Source of the DNA: Channallabes apus
Taxonomy: Eukaryota; Chordata; Actinopteri; Siluriformes; Clariidae
Direction of reading: 5' to 3'
DNA length: 64,000 nucleotides
Assembly (NCBI GenBank): GCA_030522415.1
Contig: CM060104.1
Span: 10,427,501-10,491,500 of the forward strand
The notes below the pieces were generated by a model, which saw only the letters and a list, made by a program, of their open reading frames with translations, had not been told where the DNA came from and did not search any database. Both the position numbers and the translations under genes were made by a program. Below are positions 24,169 to 35,319 of this stretch, in pieces. Every line of letters starts with the position of its first letter. Position 1 is the stretch's first letter.

Positions 24169-25275
24169 TTTACTCTATGAACACAGCTGTGAAAAAAAAA
24201 TACTAAACAGACACATGGTCTATTTTGTCCGCAAGTAAACATCAATACGTTAATAATTTACACCATGATAACATTAGTGCAGAAGGATCTAATGAGACTT
24301 GTCTCTATTACATCATGACATCATGTTCACAGTATATTCGAACTGTAGACAGTGTTTATTTTGCTGAACATTACAAAACAGCCATGTCCAATAAAACAGT
24401 GCATCTTTAATAAGCCACATTGGTTTCGAGTCAGAAGTAAAATTAACGAAAGACTGAGAAGCCCCGTAAACTTGCCCCTAAACAACCACGGGCTGACTTT
24501 AACAATAATATTTTTGGGTGAGTTGCTTGTTTTTATATTTATGTTTTTTGTATATATTTTTAAATGTTCAAATGCACGTTTCAGCGTATATAATTTGTCA
24601 TGTCATCTGTTTACAGTGTTGGCTGATTTTGTGATTGAGACGCATGAGTTATATTGAAATTTTTTTTATTAGTATTAGTAAGCCAGGCTTTAGTACCCTT
24701 GGACAAATCACAATATAAGCCCTCTCTCGCGCGCGCACACATAAACATACAGTACACACACACACAAATAGCACATGAATCGTGTAAAACCAAATGAAAC
24801 TAGGGCAAAAAATATAAGCAGTGAAAAATACAGTAGTATCCTGTAGGTGATCCCTGTCCTGTGATAACAGGCACTAACCCTCTAGAACCTTTTAGTTGTT
24901 TTAGTATTGTTTTCGGGGATTTAATCTGTCTCTGCTGCCGCATCTATTCACAGTTGTGATAAGTGATTAATGGCCCATCAGAGCATTGATGGGGGAACGT
25001 TATGCCGGCTAAACGACTAAAGACATACTGATCCCTATGGACAGATATTTGTTCCAGATATTATGCTCCATTATTCAATTCGTTATGCCAAATTTTGACT
25101 ATCAGCGAAAAAAAACATCAGCGAAAACAAACCCAAGCAGAAGTTACATTTTAAGTTTTATTTTGCAGCAAAAATATTATCCACCAGTGTATTAAACGGA
25201 AATAGATCAAATACACAGTAATGTAAAATACTGTACATAGCCCGCATTTGTTTTCCGTACCTAAAACGATCGATA

Positions 25276-26060
25276 TGCGCGACGGCTGGTGACGGCGCGT
25301 GCGCGATCTCTCCCCCTTTGTCTCGCTCTCCCTCTCACAGGTGGCCCCGCCCCGATTGAACATGCCATGACGTGCGCCAGGATTGGTTGGCCCTGGAGCA
25401 GCACGTCCTTAAAAGGCGGCGGATGAAAGCCGGAAGTGCGCGACTTATACCTTTGTGTGTGACTTACGTGCTCTAAAGATTGTTTGTTGATTGATTACTT
25501 GATTGCTTGGTTGATTAGTTGTGTGCTGGAGTGATTGTTGGTGTGTGAGTTATTGTGTGTTTGAAGAGAGAGACTGTTGTGTCGCGCCCTGTGCTCTCAT
25601 TTTCTTTTGTTGATTTTCTGTTTTTTTTTGTACGTGTGGATGGAAGTGTTCCTCCCGCGATTGTATATAGTTTTCTTTGGGTGTAAATATTGTACATATA
25701 TTGTTAGGTTTTTTTTGTATATAGTTCAAGGAAGCAGTAGGGGTTGGGTGCCATTTTTGTTTAAACCCATTTTCTCCTGTTTTTTTGTGTTAGATAGGGA
25801 GTTAGCTTAGCCCTATGTTTTTGGTTTATATTTTCTTTTCTTTGGTAGCTTAGTTAGTTTAGAGGGAGGAGATAGGGGGCTGGGTTTATTGTTTTGGCCT
25901 AGGCCCAACCCTGAAGCCCAGAGCTTCCTGTATGTTTGTGTGCGTGTGTGTACATAGAACAATAAAAACCCACGCACAGTACTTTGGTTGCAACGTTCAT
26001 TCCTTATTATTTATTATTTTCTTTGTTGCGTCCCTGGACCCTAGACCGGGGTTCGTAACA
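25276..26060 (+). repeat. Solo LTR (785 bp)
   Basis: Starts TGCGCGAC and ends TTCGTAACA. It contains a GC-rich promoter-like part with TTAAAAGG (about 25,410), AATAAA at 25,961-25,966 and a T-rich middle. It interrupts T1-family sequence that continues on both sides. Flanks are GATA and GATG, a 4-bp duplication with one mismatch if real. No internal coding region; the source family is unknown. Confidence 0.6.
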
Positions 26061-26153
26061 GATGTTACTGTGTCTTTAAGGATTATTAAGGATGTCTTGA
26101 AAAATATTGCAATAAGTAAGTAAAATAGCATAAGCATCATGTGTGGTGTGGGC

Positions 26154-26564
26154 TAGAGACCTGCACAAAATTTGATGGGTGAATGCGGGTGCGGGCGGGA
26201 AGGTCCTCATGTATGTGCAGGATGCAGGAGAATAACAATCGCGGGACTCCCGCAAAATGGAATTATCTTAAAATGTATTTATTTTTAAACAAATACTGTA
26301 TTATTTATCTACTCAGTAGTGGTTCTATACTCAATTGCTCCCCGCCCCCCCCACTCAGCGCCACGCTACCCCCTGGCCCCGCCGCCCCCCCCGCCCTGGT
26401 CAGCGCCACTTCCCTATAAAAAATAAAAATAGAACTACTTAAATGTTTACCTGCGGGATTTTTGCGGGCGGGAGCGGGAGAAAATAATATATATTTTTGC
26501 GGGAGCAGGACAGAATGTTGCGGGAGCGGGCGGGACGGGAAAATCCGTCCCGCGCAGGTCTCTA
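26154..26564. mobile_element. hAT-type MITE (411 bp)
   Basis: Termini TAGAGACCTGC and GCAGGTCTCTA, flanked by a perfect 8-bp duplication GTGTGGGC (26,146-26,153 and 26,565-26,572), the size made by hAT transposases. The interior has many GCGGGAGCGGG-type repeats and no frame. Confidence 0.85.
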
Positions 26565-26799
26565 GTGTGGGCTTCCAGGACACTACAGTTAACTGAAGCA
26601 GTCAATGCTCCACCTGCCGGGATTTTACAGCATTGCACCCATCTTTTTAGAAAGCACATGGGGGCGTTTATGGGGCGGGGCTTCGTTAACTGCGTCATCA
26701 CGGGGGATCACATTCCGTGCACGGATCGAGCATGGAATTGTCATGGTTCTGCCCTGGACCTATCATGCTCCAAACAGCTGTCTGACATGGCTCCCACTG

Positions 26800-27391
26800 T
26801 GTATGTACTTCATATTATTTTCATAATGATGAAATAAGATGCCCAAATTCGTGCTTTGAAATTCATAGTAAGTTTGTTGTATAGTTTTTGTGTCTTAACA
26901 GAGACAAAACAATGAAAGACATGGCAATGCCTCGGGTTAAATGGTCTTGAAATTAATTTAATTTCCTGATAGTGTTAACTATGCGAATGTCCTGATTCAT
27001 GAATATACATATCTTATTTAAAATGTAAAAATGTGTCACCATCATCAGAAGACATGAATGTACTATGTCCTTCTCTCCCATTTTATCTGGGCTTGGGACA
27101 AGCACTTCATCCAGTTGTTGGGAATCAAACCTGGGCCTTTCGCATGGCAGTACTTACAGACACTTAAAATATCAAATTTGTTCAGCTAACTTGAAAAGTG
27201 TCATTTCTATAAACTCCTAAATACCAAAAAGTTTTAAATACTTATCATGGTCTATTAATTTGAACTAATTGTAATTATTTAAGTTAACAGTACTCAATAT
27301 GTTTAATCACTTTGAGCATTAGGGTTTATAGTGTGGTACAAAAGGTCTAGGAAGGAAACAGGTTTCGTTACTTTACAAAATCTGAATATAT
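26800..27391. other. Mostly unassigned; possible SINE remnant
   Basis: No gene. On the minus strand at about 27,060-27,150, CTGCCATGCGAAAGGCCCAG and GGTTTGATTCCC resemble the 3' half of tRNA-Gly, followed by GTCCCAAGCCCAGATAAAATG. This looks like a degraded tRNA-Gly-headed SINE. Confidence 0.4.
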
Positions 27392-28650
27392 TCAAATTCA
27401 AAATTCAAATTCAAATTTTATTTGTCACATACACAGTCATACAGTATGAAATGCAGTGAAATGCTTTTTTTGCGACCACAGGGTTGCGACGGCAGCCATT
27501 TCCCAGGCGCCATCATAGAAAACAAGGAATCAGATACATTAGGATAACGAGGGTAAAAAAATCCCCTCCCAGACTGTCCTTCGGAGAGGGCAGTGTGGGA
27601 TCAGGGGTACAAAAAAATACCTCAGCAGCAAGCACAATAAAACATGTAATCACAAGACATCAACATTGCAACAATAAGGGTACAGGGATAGGAAATGTCC
27701 AATGTAGGCAAACAGCTCCAGTCCCTGCAGCTAAAGAGCGCTGGTCCCGATTCCGCCTGCCCACACCGAGGGGAATAAGCACACGAAGGCGTTGGAAATG
27801 GGGAAGGTAGAGTGTCTATCTGTAGCTGTTCTGTGAGTGTGTAAGTGCGTGCGTGTCAGTTTGTAAGCCTGTAACATCCCGTAATAGTCTGCGCCAGGTG
27901 ACCTTGAAGGGGGAGGGGGGTAGATTCCAGAGCGTCTCGTTATCTTGGTCTTCGGGGAGTTGTTATGTCTCCAGCCACTGCCTTGAAATGCAGTAGCTGG
28001 AAAGAGAAGGGCAGAAAAAAAAAATTATATATATTTTCCAAATTTCGATCAATACCTGCCAATTTCACAGATATTTAATGTCCATCACTGGTCTCCAGGT
28101 CCGTCCAAATCACGTTGTGTAGCTGCCAGTCTCCCCAAGATGGTATCCAATTTGCGGTCCATAACCACAGTCTGATTTCTGACAGCTCTCGTCACCATTA
28201 TTTCCCAGCCAGCCAGTCTCTTGGGGTTGAGACTGACTGCTTTTAAGATTTTTCGATATCCAAGTAATCCACCTAATCCAATCAGCAGAATCCCAGTTAT
28301 CAGAGTTCCGAATAGGTAAATATCTTCAACGTCCTCCAGAGACAGTGCGGCCAGGCACACAATGTGCCACTTCTCCCAACCGTCCATCGTGTATCCAGCA
28401 GCAAACGTCCCAGCAGGACAAGTAGGTTCCCCAGAACCCACATTTCTCGTCGAGAAGATCATGTCAATTGCATTCAGAGACCACTTGATCAAATCCATTT
28501 CCTTTTTATTTCAAGAGCAAGACGAGGAGAGTCTCTGAATAGTATTTCACAAGACAGACAAGAGAAGCAAGCGGGGAGAGATAACGGAGGGAGAGCAGAT
28601 GCGACCGCCTTCATCAAGAGCCAAAAGAGAAGTATTCAGTAAATTTATCA
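27392..28650 (-). mobile_element. Short L2-tailed retroposon carrying one ORF
   Basis: On the minus strand the sequence ends (27,480 to 27,392) with AGCATTTCACTGCAT, GTGTATGTGACAAATAAA and GAATTTGAATTT units. This is the same tail as the L2 element at 7.54-7.60 kb, so L2 machinery probably mobilised it. The body holds a single frame (28,085-28,498) and a leader of about 130-150 bp. No reverse transcriptase is present. The 5' boundary near 28,650 is approximate. Confidence 0.55.
28085..28498 (-). CDS. Hypothetical 137-aa single-pass membrane protein
   Basis: Not recognised. The ATG has a good context (G at -3, G at +4) and the frame is uninterrupted to TGA. Residues 1-59 form a mildly hydrophobic N-terminal part with two Cys (one in TCPAGTF, one in IVCLAAL). 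Residues 60-81 (YLFGTLITGILLIGLGGLLG) are a strong transmembrane segment, followed by a basic cytoplasmic-type stretch (YRKILKAV..NPKR) and a polar, charged C-terminal helix region. The positive-inside pattern suggests N-out, C-in. It is carried by a short L2-tailed retroposon, not by a recognisable host gene. Function unknown; whether it is expressed cannot be told. Confidence 0.5.
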   Translation of the reverse strand: MDLIKWSLNAIDMIFSTRNVGSGEPTCPAGTFAAGYTMDGWEKWHIVCLAALSLEDVEDIYLFGTLITGILLIGLGGLLGYRKILKAVSLNPKRLAGWEIMVTRAVRNQTVVMDRKLDTILGRLAATQRDLDGPGDQ

Positions 28651-29335
28651 ATAACACATTGGTATTAAATCCAACTATGTAGTCTGATTTAATTGGTACC
28701 ATTAAACATTTTATTTCTATTTATGTTTGTTATCTTTGTCTTGCTGGCGAAATACATTTTAGGCAGAGACGTCTGCTCTGTCTTATTTCGTTTTTAACCC
28801 CTCAATTTTGCGAATTCCCCCATCAGCGAAACCGGTTTGATAACCTCACACCTATCATGAATGAAAAGTGACAAGAGAGATTACAGTAACTGGGGTTCTG
28901 TGGTTGTTCACATCGGAGCGTGCTGTCGCGTTGTATTCAGCGAATAGACTAAAACAAAATCATATTTGCTTCAGCATTGGAAACAATATTGTATTAGGCT
29001 TACTCTATTAAAGATTATACACTTTTGCATTCTTTGTTGTACTTCATCTTTTTGCACACACGCGCGGGCATCTTTAAATTTGAACAGAAAATAATAGTGG
29101 GCTTGTAGGCAAGTTATTTTTCATGTAACTTAAACAGCTGAATAAAGTTAAATATACACAATACTTACTAACCAGCGAATGCTTTAGTAAAGAGCTCTAA
29201 AACAACAGCAATATGAATGACAATGGAATATTACAGAACGTGCGAGTTGACGCCCATGCACCAATAACTAACCATTAATATGTTGGATTTGAATTAAAAT
29301 GCCACTTATATATTCGTGTTTAAATTAATTTTCAG
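28651..29335. other. Unassigned; holds one arm of a small inverted repeat
   Basis: No gene. Sequence at 29,165-29,255 (TAGTAAAGAGCTCT, ATATGAATGACAATGGAATA) recurs inverted at 32,080-32,170. A block at about 29,085-29,150 (AACAGAAAATAATAGT) recurs directly near 34,160. Confidence 0.45.
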
Positions 29336-29790
29336 GGCCTCCGAGTGGCGCAGTGGTAAAGCGCTCGCCCTATCATCCAGAGATCGCTGGTTCGAACCCT
29401 GGGTGATGCTGTTTTCCTCTCACAGCTGGAGGCATAGAGAGAGCTGATTGGCCGAGCTCTCTCAGGGGGGAGGGATGAGAGTTACTTTCATACTCATATT
29501 GCGCTCCCACGTTAATCACACGTGCAGGAGCAGCTAGCGCTTTCCTCCGAGTGTGTTATTCCGTCCCTAATGGTGCATGAGCAAGCATTTCGAAAAGATG
29601 CGGTCGGCTGATGTCACGCGGTTCGGAGGAAACATGGGATAGTCTTTGCCCTCCCGACTGAGTGGTAGTGGTAGCCTTAATGTGGGAGCCCCTCCCTAGT
29701 GACGGGGAGGAATTGGCTACGACTAAATTGGGGAGAAAATTTTAAAAAACAATTTTATAAAAATAAATAAATAAAATAAAATACATTTTC
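29336..29790 (+). mobile_element. tRNA-derived SINE (about 450 bp)
   Basis: The tRNA-like head has an A-box region (GAGTGGCGCAGTGGTAAAGC, 29,343-29,362) and B box GGTTCGAACCC (29,390-29,400). A long unique body follows and an A-rich tail of AAATA units (29,740-29,785). It looks full length. Family name not assigned. Confidence 0.75.
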
Positions 29791-30278
29791 AAAAATCATC
29801 GTGTTCACTCATGGGTTTACTGCATAAACATCAGAAAAAAGGGAGGAAATAGAAACATTTCTTTTTCCGTTCTTTGCATTGAGTTTAATCATGCAGCACT
29901 TTTTGTATTCATAGAAAAAGCAACCCAATAGTGTGATTAAAGTACCCGAAATAACACAAAATTTTGACACAGCATAAACAACCCAATGATGTGTATACAG
30001 AAAGGGAGCATTTTTTAGTGTACTACTATTAATGAATGGAGAAAGTGCAGTCAAAGCCTGGGGATTCTGCGTGCTGTCGTGTAGCGAGTAGCATGTATTT
30101 TGCATGCATTCCATGTCTGTAGTTTTATCGATAAATCTGCTCATATCTGTGCACGCGTTTATCAGCCTTTTGATCAAAAAGCTGCATGCGCAACTCACTT
30201 TCACTTTGCAAAAGGCAGTGTTAATTGTTTAGTGTATATTTAAAGCACATAAACACAATAAAACAATATTGTTTTAGG
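29791..30278. other. Unassigned
   Basis: A minus-strand frame of 131 codons (29,809-30,204) shows no motif I recognise. Part of its sequence (CACGCGTTTATCAGCCTTTTGATCAAAA) resembles 34,370-34,400 and is probably repeat DNA. Confidence 0.3.
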
Positions 30279-31389
30279 CTAACATATCATATGTAATTGA
30301 CCTTTCAACATTTTATCATTGTTCACGGCAACTACTGCTGCAGTCAATTCCATTTGAGTAATAGTGGTTTGTTTCAGAGGTGCTACATGAGACTTCCCCC
30401 TCATGAATGCACAATGTGTGAGTCCATCAGCATTTACCAACTTGAGGTATGATACAACTCCAAAACCCATCTCATAGAAGTCAGTAGGGCACGACTGTTA
30501 CTTGCCCACTTGGTGAGGTTGAACCCTCCACTTGCGCAAAGGTTGGTGAGACTGTTGCATAGAGCGACTGCTTGACTAAGCCTGGAACAGACTTCAAGCA
30601 GTCATCTACATAAAAGTTCTTAAGTACTGTGTTAACTGCCTCAGCAGATGAGTTGCTACGGTTTTCTTCTGCTGTTTTCCTAAGCGCAAAGTTAGCAACG
30701 CTTGGAGACGATTTTGCACAAAACAGATGAACAATCATTTTGTACTCGACCATGATTTACGTCTCCGTTCTGCCACCATAGGAAGCGTAGCAAGTCTGTG
30801 TCCTTTTTGATTACAGTTAGCTAACGGTCAAAAGCTTGTGTTTCCGTAGCCTTCCACATCTAAAACTGAACTTTTTATCATACGATAGTCATACAAATAT
30901 GTAATAGTGGAATGACATCACAGACCAACTTACGATTGTCAAAATGGATCCTTGACTAACAAATTCAAAGCTTATGGCTTATGTAATAAACTTAATGCTA
31001 ATGCTTAACTAATGAACAGAATAAGATAGAATAAAATGAAATAAAACAAATAAACACAACAACAAATTCGTAACAAATACGATATGGCTCTTACAGTCCG
31101 TTCAGAGTCCATCCAAGAGCAGTCTTTACTGCATATGGCCATTTGTGCCTGCTGTTAATTACTTGCCATGGTTCTAGAAGCTTGTACTCTTTATTACCTA
31201 TGAGAATTTCAACTCTAGCATCAATCAGAGGCAATTTTACTTCACTAAGGTATGGCCACTTGGAATGTGTTGTGGAATGTTTTCCACTGAGACTCGGATG
31301 TTTTTTGTGTATACACTTTGGAAAGTTCAACAAAGGTGTTTTCTTCCAGACCGCTAACCTCCAAGTCAGTGAGCACATAACTTTGGACT
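30279..31389 (-). pseudogene. BEL/Pao pol fragments, minus strand
   Basis: In coding order, the end of the protease region (31,389-31,097; VSGLEENTFVELSKVYTQK, then EILIGNKEYKLLEPWQVINS and GWTLNGL) comes first. Next is an LTR-like segment (31,095 to about 30,790), then the reverse transcriptase end (30,753-30,481) with catalytic FYVDD, then the BEL-specific A17 region (30,470-30,279; GKSHVAPLKQTTITQMELTA). About 1 kb of N-terminal reverse transcriptase is missing. Frames are shifted between blocks. The family matches the plus-strand BEL element at 41.8-51.5 kb. Confidence 0.85.
30790..31095 (-). repeat. BEL LTR fragment lodged inside pol
   Basis: On the minus strand it starts TGTAAGAGCCATATCG, matching the start of the BEL LTR at 41,837 and staying similar for about 260 bp (GCTTATGGCTTATGTAATAA region). 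It begins right after the GWTLNGL codons of the protease region. Confidence 0.7.
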
Positions 31390-31588
31390 TCCCGCAATTT
31401 AGCGCGCGGTTTCCCGCGACTTGCCGTAAGCATCATTCGGGAATTTAAATAAATGTGTTGTGCTTCACTGAATATCCGCCAGATGGCGCATGAAAGGACT
31501 TTATCTAAAAGCCGGACCAAGTGGCGCTGACAGGGGGCGCCGGGAGGGAGTCTCGCCCGGGAAGCAATTCAGTGTAGAACCGCCACTG
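31390..31588 (-). repeat. Dispersed repeat 'A', copy 2 (inverted)
   Basis: Inverted match to 22,640-22,815. Its minus-strand start is CAGTGGCGGTTCTACAC, a hAT-like terminal sequence. A related stretch occurs inside the hAT MITE near 26,323-26,412. Confidence 0.5.
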
Positions 31589-31829
31589 GACATGAATGAA
31601 CTATATATATCATGTTAAGTAAATATTATTTTATGAATACGACGTTCTTCGGGCTTTTTATAATGATCATCATATTTGCTGTTTGTGTCCAGCATTGAAT
31701 AATTATTTCATCCATTATTTAACCATGGCTGGAAATAATAGCTGGAATGTGATGTGATTGTGAATTTATGACTGAAATAAAGCTGTTCGTCTTTTGTAAA
31801 GGCAGCATTTTTATCAATATTCCTATTAA
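31589..31829. other. Unassigned
   Basis: AT-rich and short; no feature recognised. Confidence 0.3.
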
Positions 31830-31897
31830 TCCTGGTAGCTCAGTGGTAGGTGATTTGCCTGCCATGCGGTAGACCTGGGTTCGATTCCCAGCCAGGG
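31829..31897 (+). tRNA. tRNA-Gly(GCC)-like sequence, probably pseudogene or SINE head
   Basis: Has TAGCTCAGTGGTAGG (A box), CCTGCCATGCGG with GCC in the anticodon position, and GGTTCGATTCC (B box) in correct spacing. The acceptor stem pairs at 6 of 7 positions counting one wobble and the T arm is perfect. The anticodon stem has a T-T mismatch and two G-T pairs, so a functional tRNA is doubtful. No intron. Confidence 0.5.
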
Positions 31898-32404
31898 AAT
31901 CGCTATCAAATATTATATTAGATATATATTATATTTGCAAATATGCAATGTGCAAATAAACATTTATATATAATACAAATAAATATTGTTTATGATGAAA
32001 ACTTAGACGAAACTTATTTTATTATAAAATAAACAATATAAAACATGTATATGAAAAAATATTTCTATTTGGTCGTCATACATGGTCGTCAACTCGCACG
32101 TTCTATATTCCATTGTCATTCATATTGCCGTAGTTTTTAGAGCCCTCTACTAAAGCATTCGCTAGTTAGTAAGTTGTAAAATTAGTAATTCGCTAGTTAG
32201 TAAGTTGGTTGTAGTTATTAGCAATGAGTGGATTATAGTCCAGCTGTTTTTACCTATGTAGCCCACTTAACGAAAAAGCTATTGAAAATTCATAATTTTT
32301 AAAAAAGAAAAATAAAACAAAAATATTTTAAACTGAATATTGCAAAGGGAATGGTTGTAGTTATTAGAAATGATAGAGTGGATTATAGTACAGTTATAAA
32401 AACT
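31898..32404. repeat. AT-rich stretch with local duplication
   Basis: GGTTGTAGTTATTAG..ATGA..GAGTGGATTATAGT occurs at about 32,205 and 32,352. Sequence at 32,080-32,170 is the inverted partner of 29,165-29,255. No gene. Confidence 0.45.
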
Positions 32405-32659
32405 ACGGTGTATTTCATCTATTTTTGTTTAATACACTGGTAGATAATATTTTGCTGCAAAGTAAAGCTTAAAATGCTTGGGTTTGTTTTCGTTATATTT
32501 TTTATGTTTTCGCTGACAGTCAAATTGGCATAACAAATTGATTAATGGCGCATAATATCTGGAACAAATATCTGTCCATACGGATCACTAATTCTTTAGT
32601 CATTTAACCAGCATAACGTTTCCCCATTAAAGATCTGATCTGGTGGTTGTGTACAGTAT

Positions 32660-32754
<95 letters not shown>

Positions 32755-34150
32755 CGTGCGCGAGAGAGGGCTTATATTGTGATTTGTCCAAGGTTACTAA
32801 AGCCTGAATTACTACTAATAAAAATTATTTCAATGTAACTCATGGTTCTCAATCACAAAATCAGCCAACGCTGTAAACAGATGACACGACAAATTATATA
32901 ATCTGAACCGTTCATTTGAACATTTAAAAATATATTCAAAAAACATAAATATAAAAACAATCAACCATTATTGTTGAAGTCAGCCCTTGGATGTTCAGGA
33001 TCAAGTTTACGGGGCTTCGCAGTTTTTCGTTAATTTAACTTCTGACTCAAAACCAATATGGCTTATTAAAGATGCACTGTTTTATTGGACATGGCTGTTT
33101 TGTAATGTTCAGCAAAATAAACACTGTCTACGGTTCAAATATACTGTGATTACCATATATTACATATTTCATTTAATGAAGTTCTTTAAATCCAAAGCAT
33201 TTTTTAAACTAAGAAAAAATAAATATGGGTCACTTAAATGATCAAGTGTTTAATTGTTGTTGTCGTTTTCTCAAACATGATTTTCCCAACTTGGCGTTTA
33301 TAAAGATTCAGACAGACTGAATTTAAGAATGCACCCCTAGGAACCTAGAACACACACACACACACACCGAAGAGCAAAGCGGAGATCCACATTCATACCA
33401 CTGACCGTCTTTTGTCTTGTAAATGAGTATCCTCATTCACCTTCCAATCCCCCCAGTGCACACACTCTTTGTTTGTACTGTAAACTGTAACTGTGTTTGC
33501 TAATTGAGGACTTAACACGAGCAGAAAACTAAGTCATTAAGTTCATTCAAAGCCAAAAATTCAAAGAAGAAATTTTCATGTTGCAAAATCTGTAAAAAGA
33601 AACAGTTGTCTCTCCAAACTAGACCCAGTACTGCAGGATGGAGTGCTGAGAGTAGGAGGATTTCTCGGGAGGTCTGCAATGCCAGAGCACGTAAAACACC
33701 CAGTCATGATACCTAAAGACTCACATATCACAACTTAATCTTAAGAGACATTCATGAAAGGGTTGGACATTGTGGAAGGAATTATATGCTTTCAAAATTG
33801 CAGCAGAAATACTGGATTCCGACCGCTAATTCCCTTGTGAGAAAGTTTCCCTCCAGTTGTGTGACATGTAGAAAGATTAGAGCAAAAACCGTTGAACAAA
33901 AAATGTCAGAACTGCCATGTGATAGAATAACACCAGATCACCCACCCTTCACTAAGGTGGGAGTAGACTATTTCGGACCCTTTGAGGTTAAACGAGGTAG
34001 GAGTATCCCCCCCCCCCCAATTAACACCATGTCATACTCAGTATTCTCCATTGAGGTTTCTCACCTTCCACTACTTCTAAGTTTGTCTTTGCTCTTTTGA
34101 TGGAGTTCTTAAAACCCAAAACATTATTTTATACTGAGGAAAAAGTATTC
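32405..34150 (-). mobile_element. T1-family copy 3, inverted relative to copy 2
   Basis: The reverse complement follows copy 2 block by block: 34,130-34,010 matches 22,980-23,100; 33,500-33,240 matches 23,440-23,700; 33,150-32,740 matches 24,320-24,740; and 32,660-32,425 matches 24,950-25,190. It lacks the SINE region of copy 2 and contains an inserted BEL integrase fragment (33,505-34,003). A TG tract followed by a GA tract lies at 32,662-32,757. The T1 terminus is not present. Confidence 0.65.
33505..34003 (+). pseudogene. BEL/Pao integrase fragment, plus strand
   Basis: Reading across small frameshifts it covers the region before and including the integrase zinc domain. An EDLTRAEN block comes first, then IHERVGHCGRNYMLSKLQQK (33,745-33,800) and CVTCRK, giving His-His-Cys-Cys. 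The start of the catalytic core follows (VGVDYFGPFEVKRGR, with its first Asp). It ends in a poly-C run at about 34,005 next to T1 sequence. Confidence 0.8.
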
Positions 34151-34434
34151 TGGGAACAGAAAATAATAGTAGGCTGGTAACCTACGTAACTACAGTATAA
34201 ACATATTTTACTACTTCAGCAGTTAATGAAAAATTTGGTCAGTCTGGCTTTTAGATAAAGTTCTCATTTGATACAATTTTATTATTTAATTAATTCTCAT
34301 TATAAACATGATTCTTGTTCTCTATATTCTTGTCGAGTATAGCCCTTCATGTCTCCATTTTTTCGCACACGTTTATCATGCTTTTGATCAAAATGCTGCC
34401 TTTTGTTAAGGCTTTTTGTTTATTTTAAGATTCT
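34151..34434. other. Unassigned
   Basis: AT-rich. It carries short matches to 29,085-29,150 and 30,135-30,180 but no gene. Confidence 0.35.
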
Positions 34435-34709
34435 CCACAAAATTTACAGGGTAAATTTCATCAGTTTCATCTAAATACTTGGAGGTAGAGGATAAATGTT
34501 CTTTTTGTGATACATTAAATGAATCTCTGATTCATTTGTTTGTTGAGTGTGAGAAAATAAAAAAATTCTTAACTCTTTTAAAAGACCACCTCTTGAACGA
34601 CCTTAATGTATCTCACTCCTTTACTATTAAAGATATAATCTTTTATTATGAGAAGGTGGAAAATAAACCGCTTGAACTTGTTGTTAATTATTTTATTTTA
34701 CATGCAAAA
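34435..34709 (+). pseudogene. L1/Tx1-type LINE ORF2 C-terminus (5'-truncated)
   Basis: Frame 34,479-34,709 has CSFC...SLIHLFVEC, the cysteine-histidine motif at the C-terminus of L1-group ORF2 proteins, then a hydrophobic and aromatic tail (NYFILHAKY). A Tc1 element interrupts it at 34,710. The coding end and 3' UTR resume at 41,470. Confidence 0.7.
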
Positions 34710-34936
34710 TACAAACCGGATTCCAAAAAAGTTGGGACACTAAACAAATTGTGAATAAAAACTGAATGCAATGATGTTGAGATGGCAAATGTCAATATTT
34801 TATTCAGAATAGAACATAGATGACAGATCAAAAGTTTAATCCGAGAAAATGTATCATTTTAAAGGAAAAATATGTTGATTCCAAATTTCACGGTGTCAAC
34901 AAATCCCAAAAAAGTTGGGACAAGTAGCAATAAGAG

Positions 34937-35319
34937 TGTCAAGATGGACTAACCTGAGGTGACCAGAAGACGTAGCTTTAGCGGTTAGCCCAATGTAGCG
35001 TGGAGGATAAACCCAAACGCGGAAAGAAGCGAGCAGGCAGGATAACCACGCGATTTAGTTTAAGGACTCTCACAAAAACGGAGCAAGGGAAAAACACAAA
35101 TTTAACCCGCGTCCTAGAAATACACACACAATAGCAAAAGACAACGGAACCAACATGTGAGTACTCACGGTTTGCTGAAACGACAACTGGAGCTGACATG
35201 GGCCGAACTCAATGACTGAGCGGTAAGCCATCGTTTGTTTACCTCTTTTATACTTCCTGGTTTTGCGCCCGTCTTACTTCCGGGTCCTAGTGCCGGGCGC
35301 AGATTGCGTGTGCATGACA
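34937..35319 (-). repeat. 3' LTR of chromodomain element 1
   Basis: 383 bp, preceded on the minus strand by a polypurine tract (GGACAGGGGGGTAC, about 35,320-35,333). The pol frame continues 15 codons, stop included, into this LTR. Confidence 0.93.

Larger units (their letters stand above)
22880..26799. mobile_element. T1-family DNA transposon copy 2 (left end missing)
   Basis: Similarity to copy 1 starts near 22,885 (AGTTGGGCTGA). It ends with the T1 terminus ATGGCTCCCACTG at 26,799. The element interior is longer than in copy 1 and repeats one block (22,980 and 23,755). Three later insertions sit inside: a SINE (23,990-24,168), a solo LTR (25,276-26,060) and a hAT MITE (26,154-26,564). A (TA)n tract lies at 22,933-22,974. 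No transposase frame was found. It is paired with the inverted copy 3 at 32.4-34.15 kb. Confidence 0.65.

Noticed and set aside
26323..26430. C-rich stretch as a CpG-island promoter
   Set aside because: It is inside a hAT MITE with perfect ends and consists of short GC repeats; no gene follows.
29809..30204. 131-codon minus frame as a host gene
   Set aside because: Part of the sequence is shared with other repeat blocks nearby and no domain is visible, so not annotated as a gene.
31829..31897. Functional tRNA-Gly gene
   Set aside because: Boxes and T arm are good, but the anticodon stem has a mismatch and weak pairs. Kept only as a tRNA-like feature.
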